From: Vicinamibacteraceae bacterium
GTDB lineage: Bacteria; Planctomycetota; Phycisphaerae; Phycisphaerales; UBA5793
Assembly (NCBI GenBank): GCA_011525805.1
Contig: WYBR01000106.1
Location: forward strand, 1 to 32,456
Reading direction: 5' to 3'
DNA: 32,456 nt
Numbering within the stretch: the first letter of the stretch is position 1; the number at the start of each line of letters is the position of its first letter. The notes under the pieces are model-generated. The model did not search any database and was not told the DNA's origin. It worked only from the letters and a program-made list of their open reading frames with translations. Shown in pieces: positions 24,622 through 32,331 of this stretch. The translations under genes and the position numbers were made by a program.

Positions 24622-25589
24622 GATGGGCGTTTGGCGCGCGGCTTCGCCGCGACTCTGGCGATCCGCCGCCGTCTTCGTCCGCTCGCGGGCGCGCCGCCGG
24701 ATGACCCGCGGCGGCCTCCGCGTGGCTTTTCGGCCAACTGCCGCAGTTTTCTGACGTTTATCGTATCCCACGGCGTTCCGTCCGCCGCCTCGGCCTTCTC
24801 TGTCTCGAGGATCTTGGGCCGGAGGACGAAGGCGCGGTGGCGCATGATGTGTTCAAAGCACGCCAGGCCGACGAGCCCCAGGCCGATGTGCTCGTGACGA
24901 TCTCGATGGCTTGCGCAGGGGAACTTCGAGTCGTTGAGGTGAAAGCACGACAGGTGATCGAGGCCGACGAGGGCGTCAAACTCGTCAAAGGCCGCTCGGA
25001 CGGCGCGCGGCGTCGAGAGGTCGTAGCCCGCAGCGCTCACGTGGCAGGTGTCAAAACACGTCCCGACGCGCTCGTGGGCCGCGACCGCTTCGCGCACGGC
25101 GGCGAGGTGCTCAAAGCGCCCTCCGATCTGCGAGCCGCCTCCGACGGTCGTTTCAAGGCACAGAAGCGCGCGGAAGCCGGAGGTGCGCCGCGTGACCTCG
25201 TCAACCGCCGCGATCAGCCGCCGCAACCCATCGTCGAGCGGCGTCGTGAGCGATGAGCCGGGGTGGACGACGACATATGCAATTTCGAGCGCTTCGGCCC
25301 GCTCCATCTCGTCCGTCATCGCGTCGATGGACTTTGCATAGTGCTCGTCATCCGGGGTCGCGAGATTGATGAGGTAACTGGCGTGGCTCACGATCTGAGA
25401 CCAGCTGAGGCGGCGCTTCTCCGCGAGCCAGTCGGCGACGGCGGTGCCGTCGAGCGGCGCGGCCTTCCACTGCCGCTGGTTCTTCGTGAAGATCTGGACG
25501 GTCTGCATCCCGAGGCGCTCGGCCTCGCGCAGGGCGTTGACGTACCCGCCCGCGACTGAAAGATGACTGCCGAGCATGTCGATTCGCAT
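24618..25589 (-). CDS. nfo: Endonuclease IV (AP endonuclease) with basic C-terminal tail
   Basis: 323 residues. Endonuclease IV cleaves the backbone 5' of abasic sites in base-excision repair using three zinc ions. The family pattern is complete: GSHLSVAGG near the start, VVVHPGS, CLETTVGGGSQIGG, CFDTCHVSAAGYDL and HLNDSKFPCASHRDRHEHIGLG, supplying the His, Glu and Asp metal ligands. The last 40 or so residues (after QLAEKPRGG) are a Lys/Arg-rich low-complexity tail that is not part of the usual enzyme and may add DNA affinity. ATG 25589 has a TACCAT hexamer 5 bases upstream; ATG 25577 is an alternative. It lies 38 bases after the thermonuclease gene and is coupled to the TPR gene. Confidence 0.95.
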   Translation of the reverse strand: MRIDMLGSHLSVAGGYVNALREAERLGMQTVQIFTKNQRQWKAAPLDGTAVADWLAEKRRLSWSQIVSHASYLINLATPDDEHYAKSIDAMTDEMERAEALEIAYVVVHPGSSLTTPLDDGLRRLIAAVDEVTRRTSGFRALLCLETTVGGGSQIGGRFEHLAAVREAVAAHERVGTCFDTCHVSAAGYDLSTPRAVRAAFDEFDALVGLDHLSCFHLNDSKFPCASHRDRHEHIGLGLVGLACFEHIMRHRAFVLRPKILETEKAEAADGTPWDTINVRKLRQLAEKPRGGRRGSSGGAPASGRRRRRIARVAAKPRAKRPS

Positions 25590-25594
25590 GGGCG

Positions 25595-25600
25595 ATGGTA
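25595..25600 (-). promoter_or_regulatory. -10-like TACCAT just before nfo
   Basis: TACCAT on the minus strand ends 5 bases before ATG 25589. It could give an internal, leaderless nfo transcript in addition to read-through from the thermonuclease gene. Weak match. Confidence 0.28.
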
Positions 25601-25627
25601 TCGGCGCCGCGGCGGCCGGTTCGGCGA

Positions 25628-26236
25628 TCACGGTTCCGGCGTCCACATGCCGCGCCCGGCTCGCCGCGCGGCGAGTTCGAGTTGGCGGTAGCGCAGCAGC
25701 ATCGAGTGGTTCCAGCGGTCCTCGCGCCGCGCCAGCCCCTGCTCGAGGAGGCGCTCGGCGAGGCTGGCGCCGTCGGGCAGATCGACGTGTGCCAGCAGCC
25801 GCCGGTACGCGTCGCGCGTCTGGTGCGGTTCGAGGCGCAAGAGGACGACGCCCTCCGCGAGCGTCTCCCGCGTGAGGTCGGTCGCCTCCGCCGCCCACGG
25901 CTCGGCGGCCGCGGGCGAGCGCCCCGGCCGGGCCAACTCCGGGCAGTCCACGCCGATGAGGCGCACGCGCGTCGTCGCCGTGCCCACAACATGGTCCGGC
26001 AGATCGACCTCGATCGTGTCGCCGTCGAAGACCCGCACGACGCGCGCGGTGAGGAGGTGGTAGACGTCGGCGTCGGGTCGGTCGGCCAGGAGCCAGCCCG
26101 CGCGATCCGCCAGGCTCAAGCCGGCCGCGACGACCAGGACCGCCGCCATGCGCCACCGCGCGCGGCGCCGCAGCCGCCGGGCGTGTGAAGGGCCGGCAGG
26201 GCGTGTCGGAGGTGTTCGAGCGCGTTGTTCGGGCAT
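25628..26236 (-). CDS. Thermonuclease (SNase-fold) family protein, membrane-anchored or exported
   Basis: 202 residues with an Arg-rich head, one hydrophobic helix at about 29-44 (a signal anchor or uncleaved signal), and a staphylococcal-nuclease fold at about 58-198. Catalytic and calcium residues are recognisable: DGDT (71-74), R92 in VRLIGVDCPE with D98 and E100, and R146 in RDAYRRLLAHV, matching Arg35, Asp40, Glu43 and Arg87 of the type enzyme. It is likely an active calcium-dependent nuclease acting outside the cytoplasm. ATG 26236 has GGAG about 6 bases upstream; the longer ORF is not family-like. It is the first gene of a run with nfo and the TPR lipoprotein. Confidence 0.9.
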   Translation of the reverse strand: MPEQRARTPPTRPAGPSHARRLRRRARWRMAAVLVVAAGLSLADRAGWLLADRPDADVYHLLTARVVRVFDGDTIEVDLPDHVVGTATTRVRLIGVDCPELARPGRSPAAAEPWAAEATDLTRETLAEGVVLLRLEPHQTRDAYRRLLAHVDLPDGASLAERLLEQGLARREDRWNHSMLLRYRQLELAARRAGRGMWTPEP

Positions 26237-26444
26237 TGATCTCCGTCTCGCGTGCGCCTCAAGGCAGTTCGAGGAGGTTTGCGGCATCCGCCGCAGGGAG
26301 GTGGCCTCCCTTGCGCGGCTCGAATAACCTATGCCCGGAGCCGGCAGGTGATCCACTCTGACCTTCCCACGGCGCGCCGAAAGCCGGTGCGAACGGATGA
26401 TGGGCCGGCCGCGCTCCGACCCGGTATCATCCCCCATCCTCCCG

Positions 26445-27284
26445 GTGTGGAAGCGACCCTTGAACCAGCCTGATCTCGCAATCCGAGGCAAAGGCGATGC
26501 GCGGCCGGACGGCGCGGTCGTGGTCGAGACGGCCTGCGATGAGTCCGGGGCGTACGCGCTGTGTGAAATCGAGGCGCCGCTCGCAGGCACGCCGGGTGCG
26601 GAGGCGGTCGAGCGTGTCGAGAATCCGGCGCTGCCGGATCAGGATCTGGTCCGTCTCGACGGCCCGGACGCCGGTGACGATGCAGACGAACTCGGGGCCG
26701 TCGCCCTCGACGCGGGCGCGGCGCCGTCGCGCTCGTCGGAGTTGCGCGGCTGGCCGCGATTCGAAGCCTGGATCGAGCGCCTCGCGCACAAATACAAGTT
26801 CATTCGCAAGATCACTTCGCGCCTCTACTTGCCCATCGCCTTCCACAGCGGCCTGACGATGAAGAAACTGGACGCGAGCACGTTCACCTACGTGCTCCCG
26901 TTCCGGCGCTTCAACCGCAACTTCTACGACGCCATGGCGGGCGCGGCGCTGGTGGCGAACTCGGAGATCGCGGCGGGCATGTACCTCTTCGGGGAACTCG
27001 GCGGCAAGTGGACCGTCGTCTGCAAGCAGATCAGTTACCGCTTTCTTCGCCCCTGCCTCGGCCCGGCAATCTACAAAGTCAGCACCCTCGAAGACGTCAA
27101 GGCCAAGATCCAGGCCGGCATCGAGTTCAACATCGACCTCACCCTCGAGATCCTCCAGCAGGTCAGCGGCCGGCGACGGCATCCGCGAGTCGGCCGTTGT
27201 GAAGTGACCTTCCACTGCGCGCCCAAGGGTCCGGAGGGCAACCGCGGCCTGAGCCGGCGCCGACGACGCCGCGCGGGCAAATGA
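26445..27284 (+). CDS. Uncharacterised protein, possibly DUF4442-like hotdog fold
   Basis: About 279 residues from GTG 26445; the ORF begins at ATG 26397, but a TATCAT hexamer at 26425-26430 suggests transcription starts after that. The first 90 residues are acidic low-complexity. The rest (about 100-250: FHSGLTMKKLDASTFTYVLPF, RRFNRNFYDAMAGAALVANSE, then VVCKQISYRFLRPC and CEVTFHCAPKG, given in parts) has the feel of a PaaI/DUF4442-type hotdog thioesterase domain: a long central helix followed by strands. No catalytic residue can be named, so this is tentative. It ends in a basic tail and overlaps the next gene by ATGA (27281-27284). Confidence 0.62.
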   Translation: MWKRPLNQPDLAIRGKGDARPDGAVVVETACDESGAYALCEIEAPLAGTPGAEAVERVENPALPDQDLVRLDGPDAGDDADELGAVALDAGAAPSRSSELRGWPRFEAWIERLAHKYKFIRKITSRLYLPIAFHSGLTMKKLDASTFTYVLPFRRFNRNFYDAMAGAALVANSEIAAGMYLFGELGGKWTVVCKQISYRFLRPCLGPAIYKVSTLEDVKAKIQAGIEFNIDLTLEILQQVSGRRRHPRVGRCEVTFHCAPKGPEGNRGLSRRRRRRAGK

Positions 27285-28453
27285 ACGCGCCGCGTTGGGC
27301 CTCGTCCGCCTTCCTGGCCGGCCCGGCGGTTTGGGCGATCTACCTTGCCTGCTCCTGGACGTGGTGCATCGGCATGTACCTGCCCCTGGTGCTGCGCGAC
27401 CACTACGGCTGGGGCGGCGTCGTCGCCTTCGCCATTCCCAACGTCGCGGGCGTCGTCCTGTTCGGCGCGGTGATCGGCACGGCGGGTATGAGCCGGGCGC
27501 TCATCGCCCGCCACCACGGCGCCATGGCGTGGTTCTCGCTCATCACCATCGCCTTTCACGTTTACTTCCTTGCCGCGGTGTGGGGATATGAGTTCGCCGG
27601 CGCTTCCTGGGCCGCATCGCTGCTCGTCCCACTGCCCGTCGCCGCGCTCGCGTGGCTGACGCGGCAGTGCAGCGATCGCACCCTGCGCCTCGCGGCGATC
27701 CTCGTCTACGCGGCCTCGCTCGGGCTCATGGTCATCACGCTCGTGCTCCGCGCCGCAGGCGACGGCGAAGGCGCGCAGCGCGCCGCGTCCTGGGCGCCGC
27801 GGCAGCCGGCTGGCCTCATCTTCCTCGCACCGCTGTTCATCCTCGGATTCCTCACGTGCCCCTGCATGGACCTCACCTTTCACCGGGCGCTGCAGGGAGT
27901 CGGCGGCGGACGCCGCGGCCGGATCACCTTCGCCCTGTTCGGCGCCTTCTTCACCGCGATGATCGGCTACACGGCGATCTACTCCGTGACGGGACTGCTC
28001 TGGCCCGTGGTGCTGCACGTGCTCGTCCAGTCGTGGTTCACCATGACGCTGCACTGGCGCGAGATCGACGCGCACCGCGGGGACGAGTCCGCGACTTCGG
28101 CGCACCGATGGCTCTGGCCGGTGCTCGCGCTCTCGTGGGCTGCGGCTCCGCTTCCGGTGGTCGATTACCGGTGGTGGTTCGTTTTCACCGGCCTGGTGTT
28201 TCCCGCGTGGGTCGTGCTGACGATGGCCCGCGCTCGCCTTGGCCGCCGGGCCGCGCCGGAGTGGATCATCGCGGCGATGATCCTGCTGCTGGCGCCCTTT
28301 GCGGCCGCGGGCTTTCTGGGCGGGTTCGAGTGGCTGCTGCTCGTCCCCTGCGCTGTGCTGACGATTTCACTTCTTGCCGGGCGGCCGGCGGGCGCCGGCG
28401 CGGCGGGCGAATCGGCGGACCGGTCGATCGGCGCGGCGGCGCCGACGGGGTGA
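27281..28453 (+). CDS. Polytopic membrane protein, function unknown
   Basis: 390 residues with about ten or eleven hydrophobic segments spread over the whole length and short loops, and a low-complexity Ala/Gly tail. A distinctive LTCPCMDLTFHR motif in the middle holds two cysteines, an aspartate and a histidine within a membrane-edge segment, a possible metal or redox site. It is translationally coupled to the preceding gene (ATGA), and the next gene starts 5 bases after its stop, so the three are one operon. I do not recognise a transporter signature. Confidence 0.78.
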   Translation: MNAPRWASSAFLAGPAVWAIYLACSWTWCIGMYLPLVLRDHYGWGGVVAFAIPNVAGVVLFGAVIGTAGMSRALIARHHGAMAWFSLITIAFHVYFLAAVWGYEFAGASWAASLLVPLPVAALAWLTRQCSDRTLRLAAILVYAASLGLMVITLVLRAAGDGEGAQRAASWAPRQPAGLIFLAPLFILGFLTCPCMDLTFHRALQGVGGGRRGRITFALFGAFFTAMIGYTAIYSVTGLLWPVVLHVLVQSWFTMTLHWREIDAHRGDESATSAHRWLWPVLALSWAAAPLPVVDYRWWFVFTGLVFPAWVVLTMARARLGRRAAPEWIIAAMILLLAPFAAAGFLGGFEWLLLVPCAVLTISLLAGRPAGAGAAGESADRSIGAAAPTG

Positions 28454-28458
28454 GGACC

Positions 28459-29313
28459 ATGTGGATTCTCGTGGCCATCCTGACGGGAGGGGGGGCGCTG
28501 AGCGCCGCGTGCCTGCTTGCCGCCTCCGTCTGGCGCCTCGCGCAGCGCCGCCGCGGAAGGGCGTCGGGCTGGTGCTCGACGGCGATGCGCCGCTCGCTCA
28601 TCCTCACCGCTGCTTGTGCGCTGTGCGGCGCGGCGCTGCACGCCGGCATGACCCGCATCGAGCCGGTGGCGCAGCAACTGCCCACCGCCCTGCTGCGCCT
28701 CGACGTCGCCCGGCCGCGCTACGGCGAGATCGCGCTCGAAACGCTCTGCCGCCGCGCCGCGCAGCACACCCTCTCGCGCCGCGCCGCCTCGCGCATCACC
28801 GACACCCTGCTCGACGCCGAGTGGTGGCTCGAAGAGACGCAGCGGCAGACATTCGATCCCGCCCGGCCGGCGGAAAAGTGGCTCACCATCCAGATGGAGC
28901 AGGCGCGTCTGAGCGAGGAGCAACTGGCGCGCTGGCTCAACCTCGTCCCGCCGCCGATCTTCCTCGCCGGCGCCGACCTGCGCCAGTCCCCCGCGCCCAT
29001 CAACCTGACCGCGCTCTTCGGCCGCGAGTGGCAGCGTATCGGCAACGTGCCCTACCGCGTCCACCGCCTCGAGATTCGGGAGATTCGCCTCGGCTCAGTC
29101 GCGCAGGAGTTCGTCGTGGAGGAGGAGGCGGACTCGAACGCCGAGATCGGCTGGTACGCCACGCGCGTCGCCTTGCGCGTGCTCGGCCTGCACGCGCCGG
29201 CCGGGCCGGGGCCGCGCTGCGATCTGGAAGTCGAGTACCAACTCGATCTCGAACCGAGTTCATACCGCAACATCGGCCCGCTCACCTGGCGCACCACGCT
29301 GCTGGTGAATTGA
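28459..29313 (+). CDS. Membrane-anchored protein, function unknown
   Basis: 284 residues from ATG 28459, following the polytopic membrane gene by 5 bases with a weak GTGAGG site. Two hydrophobic helices lie near the N-terminus (about 2-24 and 46-64, separated by an Arg-rich loop), then a soluble domain of about 215 residues without motifs I know (for example EWWLEETQRQTF, RVHRLEIREIRLGS, DLEVEYQLDLE). The domain probably faces the periplasm. Its stop lies 11 bases from the convergent yebC stop. Confidence 0.72.
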   Translation: MWILVAILTGGGALSAACLLAASVWRLAQRRRGRASGWCSTAMRRSLILTAACALCGAALHAGMTRIEPVAQQLPTALLRLDVARPRYGEIALETLCRRAAQHTLSRRAASRITDTLLDAEWWLEETQRQTFDPARPAEKWLTIQMEQARLSEEQLARWLNLVPPPIFLAGADLRQSPAPINLTALFGREWQRIGNVPYRVHRLEIREIRLGSVAQEFVVEEEADSNAEIGWYATRVALRVLGLHAPAGPGPRCDLEVEYQLDLEPSSYRNIGPLTWRTTLLVN

Positions 29314-29324
29314 CGGCCGGCCGC

Positions 29325-30080
29325 TCAGGCGCCATGTAGACGCGCCAGGTCGGCGTCGGCGATCTGGGCGTTGGTGTACACCTTCTGCACGTCGTCGAGG
29401 TCTTCGATCGCGTCGATGAGTTTCATGACGCGCTCCGCCGCGTCGCCGCCGCACTCGACCGCGGCGCCCGGGATCATGGTGACTTCGGCGGATTCGATCG
29501 CAAAGTCCGCCGCCTCGAGGGCCGACTTGACGGCGTGCAGGTCGCCGGGCGCGGTGTAGATCTCCCACATCTCATCGGAGCGCTGCACATCTTCGGCGCC
29601 GGCGTCGATGGCCTTCTCGAAGATCGCCTCTTCGGAGACGCCTTCGCGCGGCACGAGGAGGCAGCCGCGCTGCGTGAAGCCGAAGGCGACGGACCCGCTC
29701 ACGCCGAGTTTGCCGTGGTACTTGTCGAAGACCATGCGGATCTCGGGCGCGGTGCGATTGACGTTGTCGGTGAGGCAGTCGACGATGATGGCGACTCCGC
29801 CCGGCCCGTAGCCCTCGAAGCGCATCGGAGCGTACTCGACGCCGCCGTCAAGTTCGCCCGTGCCCTTCTTGATCGCTTTCTCGATCGTGTCCTTGGGCAT
29901 GTTGACGGCCTTGGCGTCGTCGATGGCGTAGCGGAGGGTGACGTTCATGTCGGGATCGCCGCCGCCCTGGCGCGCGGCGACGATGATGGCGCGCGAGCAC
30001 TTGGACCACATCTTGCCGCGGACCTTGTCCTGCCGCGCCTTGCGGTGCTTGATGTTGGCCCACTTGCTGTGACCGGCCAT
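29325..30080 (-). CDS. yebC: YebC/PmpR-family (TACO1-like) regulatory protein
   Basis: 251 residues, the usual family length. The N-terminus MAGHSKWANIKHRKARQD is diagnostic, followed by GGGDPDMN, a MPKDTIEKAIKKGTG helix and YEGYGPGGVAIIVDCLTDN. YebC proteins were first described as transcription regulators; more recent work on the family, including mitochondrial TACO1, supports a role in translation of difficult (polyproline-type) sequences on the ribosome. Start ATG 30080 has AGGAG about 8 bases upstream, and the upstream ORF extension is discarded. It lies 102 bases after the transporter gene on the same strand and may have its own promoter. Confidence 0.96.
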   Translation of the reverse strand: MAGHSKWANIKHRKARQDKVRGKMWSKCSRAIIVAARQGGGDPDMNVTLRYAIDDAKAVNMPKDTIEKAIKKGTGELDGGVEYAPMRFEGYGPGGVAIIVDCLTDNVNRTAPEIRMVFDKYHGKLGVSGSVAFGFTQRGCLLVPREGVSEEAIFEKAIDAGAEDVQRSDEMWEIYTAPGDLHAVKSALEAADFAIESAEVTMIPGAAVECGGDAAERVMKLIDAIEDLDDVQKVYTNAQIADADLARLHGA

Positions 30081-30182
30081 GGTGCCGCTCCTTCGCTCCG
30101 CTGCGTTTCGACCGGGCGTCCGCTCGATCGCCGCGAAGAAAAGGGTAGTCCCGGCGGGGCGGCCGAGTCGCGGCCGCACTCC

Positions 30183-31367
30183 TCAATGATGCGCCAGCAG
30201 CGGGCGGCGCTTGGAGATGTAGTAGATCGCCGTGCCCGCGACCAGCCCGATGACGTAGCCCTGCGACAGGCCGAAGGCCATCAGCGCCACCAGCAGCGCC
30301 AGCGTCAAGTCCGTCTTCGAGCCCGCCTGGTCCTGGATGAAGCGCAGCAGCACCAGCGCCTCGAAGAGCAGCACCACGCCGAGAATCGGCTGTGGGAAGA
30401 CCTGGAGCACTTCGTCGGACACGCGGCTGAAGAGCAGGCCGACGACGAGGTACATTGAGCCGTAGATGATGACGGACCCGCCGGTGCGGGCGCCGAGGGC
30501 GTAGTGCCCCGCGAGTCCGCCGCAGCCGTGGCACACCGGCGCGCCGCTGAAGAACGGCACGATGAGGTTCACGATCGAGTAGGTCGTCCCGATCTTCGTG
30601 ATGCTCACCGCGCGCTGCGGGAAGAGATCCTCGATCGTCTGCCGCGTCGCAATGACCGAGTTGCCCAGCGAGAGAGGAATCTGCGGCAGCGCGAGCACGA
30701 AGGCCCCGGTCAGAACCGCGTCGAGCGTGGGGATGTTGACCTTCGGCAGCGCCAGGCCCATGCCGTCCGCGACGGCCTGCGCGTCGAACTTGAAGATCAG
30801 CGCGTAGACAAGTCCGAGGCCGATGACGAGCAGCCCCGCCGGCAGGCGCCGATCGCCCCACAGCGCGAGCATGACCAGAAACCCGACGCCTGCGAGGACG
30901 AACCCCTCCGCGCCGAGGGAGGGGACGTAGGTGCGCAGCGCCAGCGACGCCAGCGACAGCCCCAGGCCGAACTGCAGGCCGCGCACCACGCACCGCGGTA
31001 TGAACCGCGCCAGCGCCGCGAGCGCGCCGGTCGCGGTGAGGGCGAGCATGATGAGGCCGATCGCCAGTCCGCCTCCGAAGAGGATCTCGCCGCTGAGTTT
31101 CTGCGTGATGACGATCACCGCCATCGCCTTGAGCGGCTGCATCGGCATCGGCAGGCCGTAGAAGAGCCCCGTGGCGATCTGCAGCGCGCCGAACATGATA
31201 AAGACGCTCGCGGGGTCGAGGCCGGCGGCGAGGATCATGCCGATGAGCAGCGGCAGATCGGTGCCGATGTCTCCGAAACTCCCCGCCCACTCATTGCGGT
31301 CGAAGCGGATTCGCTCGCGCGAGAAGAAAGATCGAAGGCCGACATCGCGCTGCGCAGAACCGGACAT
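30183..31367 (-). CDS. Putative sulfate/molybdate transporter (MOT1 type)
   Basis: About 394 residues with ten or more membrane segments. The signature FDRNEWAGSFGDIGTDLPLL at the first helix and PMPMQPLKAMAVI in the third match the MOT1/SulP-related molybdate or sulfate permeases, where these two blocks line the substrate site. The likely role is anion uptake across the inner membrane; molybdate is favoured by the MOT1-like motifs but sulfate cannot be excluded. ATG 31367 is preferred because TACAAT lies 7 bases upstream; ATG 31376 and a TTG at 31394 are alternatives. No molybdenum-cofactor gene is visible nearby. Confidence 0.88.
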   Translation of the reverse strand: MSGSAQRDVGLRSFFSRERIRFDRNEWAGSFGDIGTDLPLLIGMILAAGLDPASVFIMFGALQIATGLFYGLPMPMQPLKAMAVIVITQKLSGEILFGGGLAIGLIMLALTATGALAALARFIPRCVVRGLQFGLGLSLASLALRTYVPSLGAEGFVLAGVGFLVMLALWGDRRLPAGLLVIGLGLVYALIFKFDAQAVADGMGLALPKVNIPTLDAVLTGAFVLALPQIPLSLGNSVIATRQTIEDLFPQRAVSITKIGTTYSIVNLIVPFFSGAPVCHGCGGLAGHYALGARTGGSVIIYGSMYLVVGLLFSRVSDEVLQVFPQPILGVVLLFEALVLLRFIQDQAGSKTDLTLALLVALMAFGLSQGYVIGLVAGTAIYYISKRRPLLAHH

Positions 31368-31374
31368 GGGCGGC

Positions 31375-31380
31375 ATTGTA
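31375..31380 (-). promoter_or_regulatory. -10 hexamer TACAAT just before the transporter gene
   Basis: TACAAT on the minus strand ends 7 bases before ATG 31367 with no Shine-Dalgarno between. It predicts a leaderless transcript and decides the start over the overlapping ATG 31376. Confidence 0.45.
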
Positions 31381-31424
31381 GATCGGCGAATCAATCCGCC
31401 GCGGCGCGCATCTGCGGGCGCCGG

Positions 31425-32105
31425 TCAGAACGGCCGGCGCGCCGGGTTGACGACGAGGTTGTCGCGGCCGAGGATGAGCAGGTCGGCGATCTCCACCGCT
31501 TCGGCGAACGACTCGCGCGCCTGGTCGAGATTGAAGCAGTCGGCGAGCACTTGCCCCTTCTCGAGATGCTCGATCGTCGGGATCGCGTCTCCGCAGAGGA
31601 GCAGCGTGTAGCGCGGCAGGGCGAGCAGCAGTCCCGCGGAGCCCGGCGTTCGACCCGGCAATGGAAAGAGATCGACGCGATCTGCCAGGTGGTCCGGCGC
31701 TGGCTCGAACCGGCGCAGCACGTTGATCTCCTCGCGCAGCATCTCCGCCTGCTCCGGTTCGCCTTCATCGCGCGCCTGCTCGAAGCCGGCGAGGAGGGAA
31801 CGGCCGACGGCTTCACGCTCTGCTTCCGCGAGCCACCACGTCGCTTCGTCGAAGCGGCCAAGTCCTCGCCGAAGGTCAGGACGAAAGGAGGTGAGAAAGA
31901 CGTGAGTGATGCGCTCGGCTCCGAAGCCGCAACGCTCGCGCAGCCGCGCTTCGAGAATCTCGCCGGGCAGCGATGGATCGACGAGAATGCACCGGTCGGC
32001 GGCCCGGATGAGCGTCGTCGTGGCGTGCGCGGTGCGCACCTCGCCCCGCTCGTTCCACAGCGGGTTCGCCGCCAGCGTGCCGATGCTGATGATGCGGTAG
32101 TCCAT
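31425..32105 (-). CDS. Metallo-beta-lactamase-fold protein lacking the metal-binding histidines
   Basis: 226 residues with the order of elements of a metallo-beta-lactamase fold: TTLIRAADRCILVDPSLP, a THVFLTSFRPDLRRG block, PLPGRTPGSAGLLL, LLLCGDAIPT and a final GRDNLVV. In active members these read HxHxDH, PGHTPGS, GD and a final GH. Here the ligands are S73, R75, D77, L78, R152, D173 and R214: every histidine is replaced and only the aspartates remain. The regular replacement with an intact reading frame argues for a maintained non-metal protein, not decay. It is not exported. It lies 57 bases before the transporter gene on the same strand. Function unknown. Confidence 0.85.
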   Translation of the reverse strand: MDYRIISIGTLAANPLWNERGEVRTAHATTTLIRAADRCILVDPSLPGEILEARLRERCGFGAERITHVFLTSFRPDLRRGLGRFDEATWWLAEAEREAVGRSLLAGFEQARDEGEPEQAEMLREEINVLRRFEPAPDHLADRVDLFPLPGRTPGSAGLLLALPRYTLLLCGDAIPTIEHLEKGQVLADCFNLDQARESFAEAVEIADLLILGRDNLVVNPARRPF

Positions 32106-32251
32106 TGCGAGTCCGGATCAGGTCGGTCGAGGTCGGATCGTCCCGGGCAGAGAATAGGCGGCCGAAGCGCGTCTCAGCGCCATCCTCCCGGTGGCAGGTC
32201 CGTTTCAAGCCCGGACCGCCGCGGGTGTGTGCATGGTGCGACTCTCGGCAC

Positions 32252-32286
32252 CAGAAAACAAACCCCGCCTCCTCGCGGAGGCGGGG
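32252..32286 (-). terminator. Strong rho-independent terminator of the right-edge gene
   Basis: A perfect 10-bp stem, CCCCGCCTCC (32263-32272) with GGAGGCGGGG (32277-32286), closes a TCGC loop. On the minus strand it is followed by TTTGTTTTCTG. It starts 45 bases after the stop of the partial gene. The rest of the 32106-32331 gap shows no gene. Confidence 0.88.
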
Positions 32287-32331
32287 CGCTGATCCTCGTC
32301 CGGATCGAGTTCGAGGCGCTTGCCGCGCCGA

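Noticed and set aside
27652-28458. N-terminal extension of the 28459 gene through the polytopic membrane gene
   Set aside because: It is the alternative frame of a clear membrane protein; the 28459 ATG directly follows that gene's stop and begins a proper hydrophobic N-terminus.
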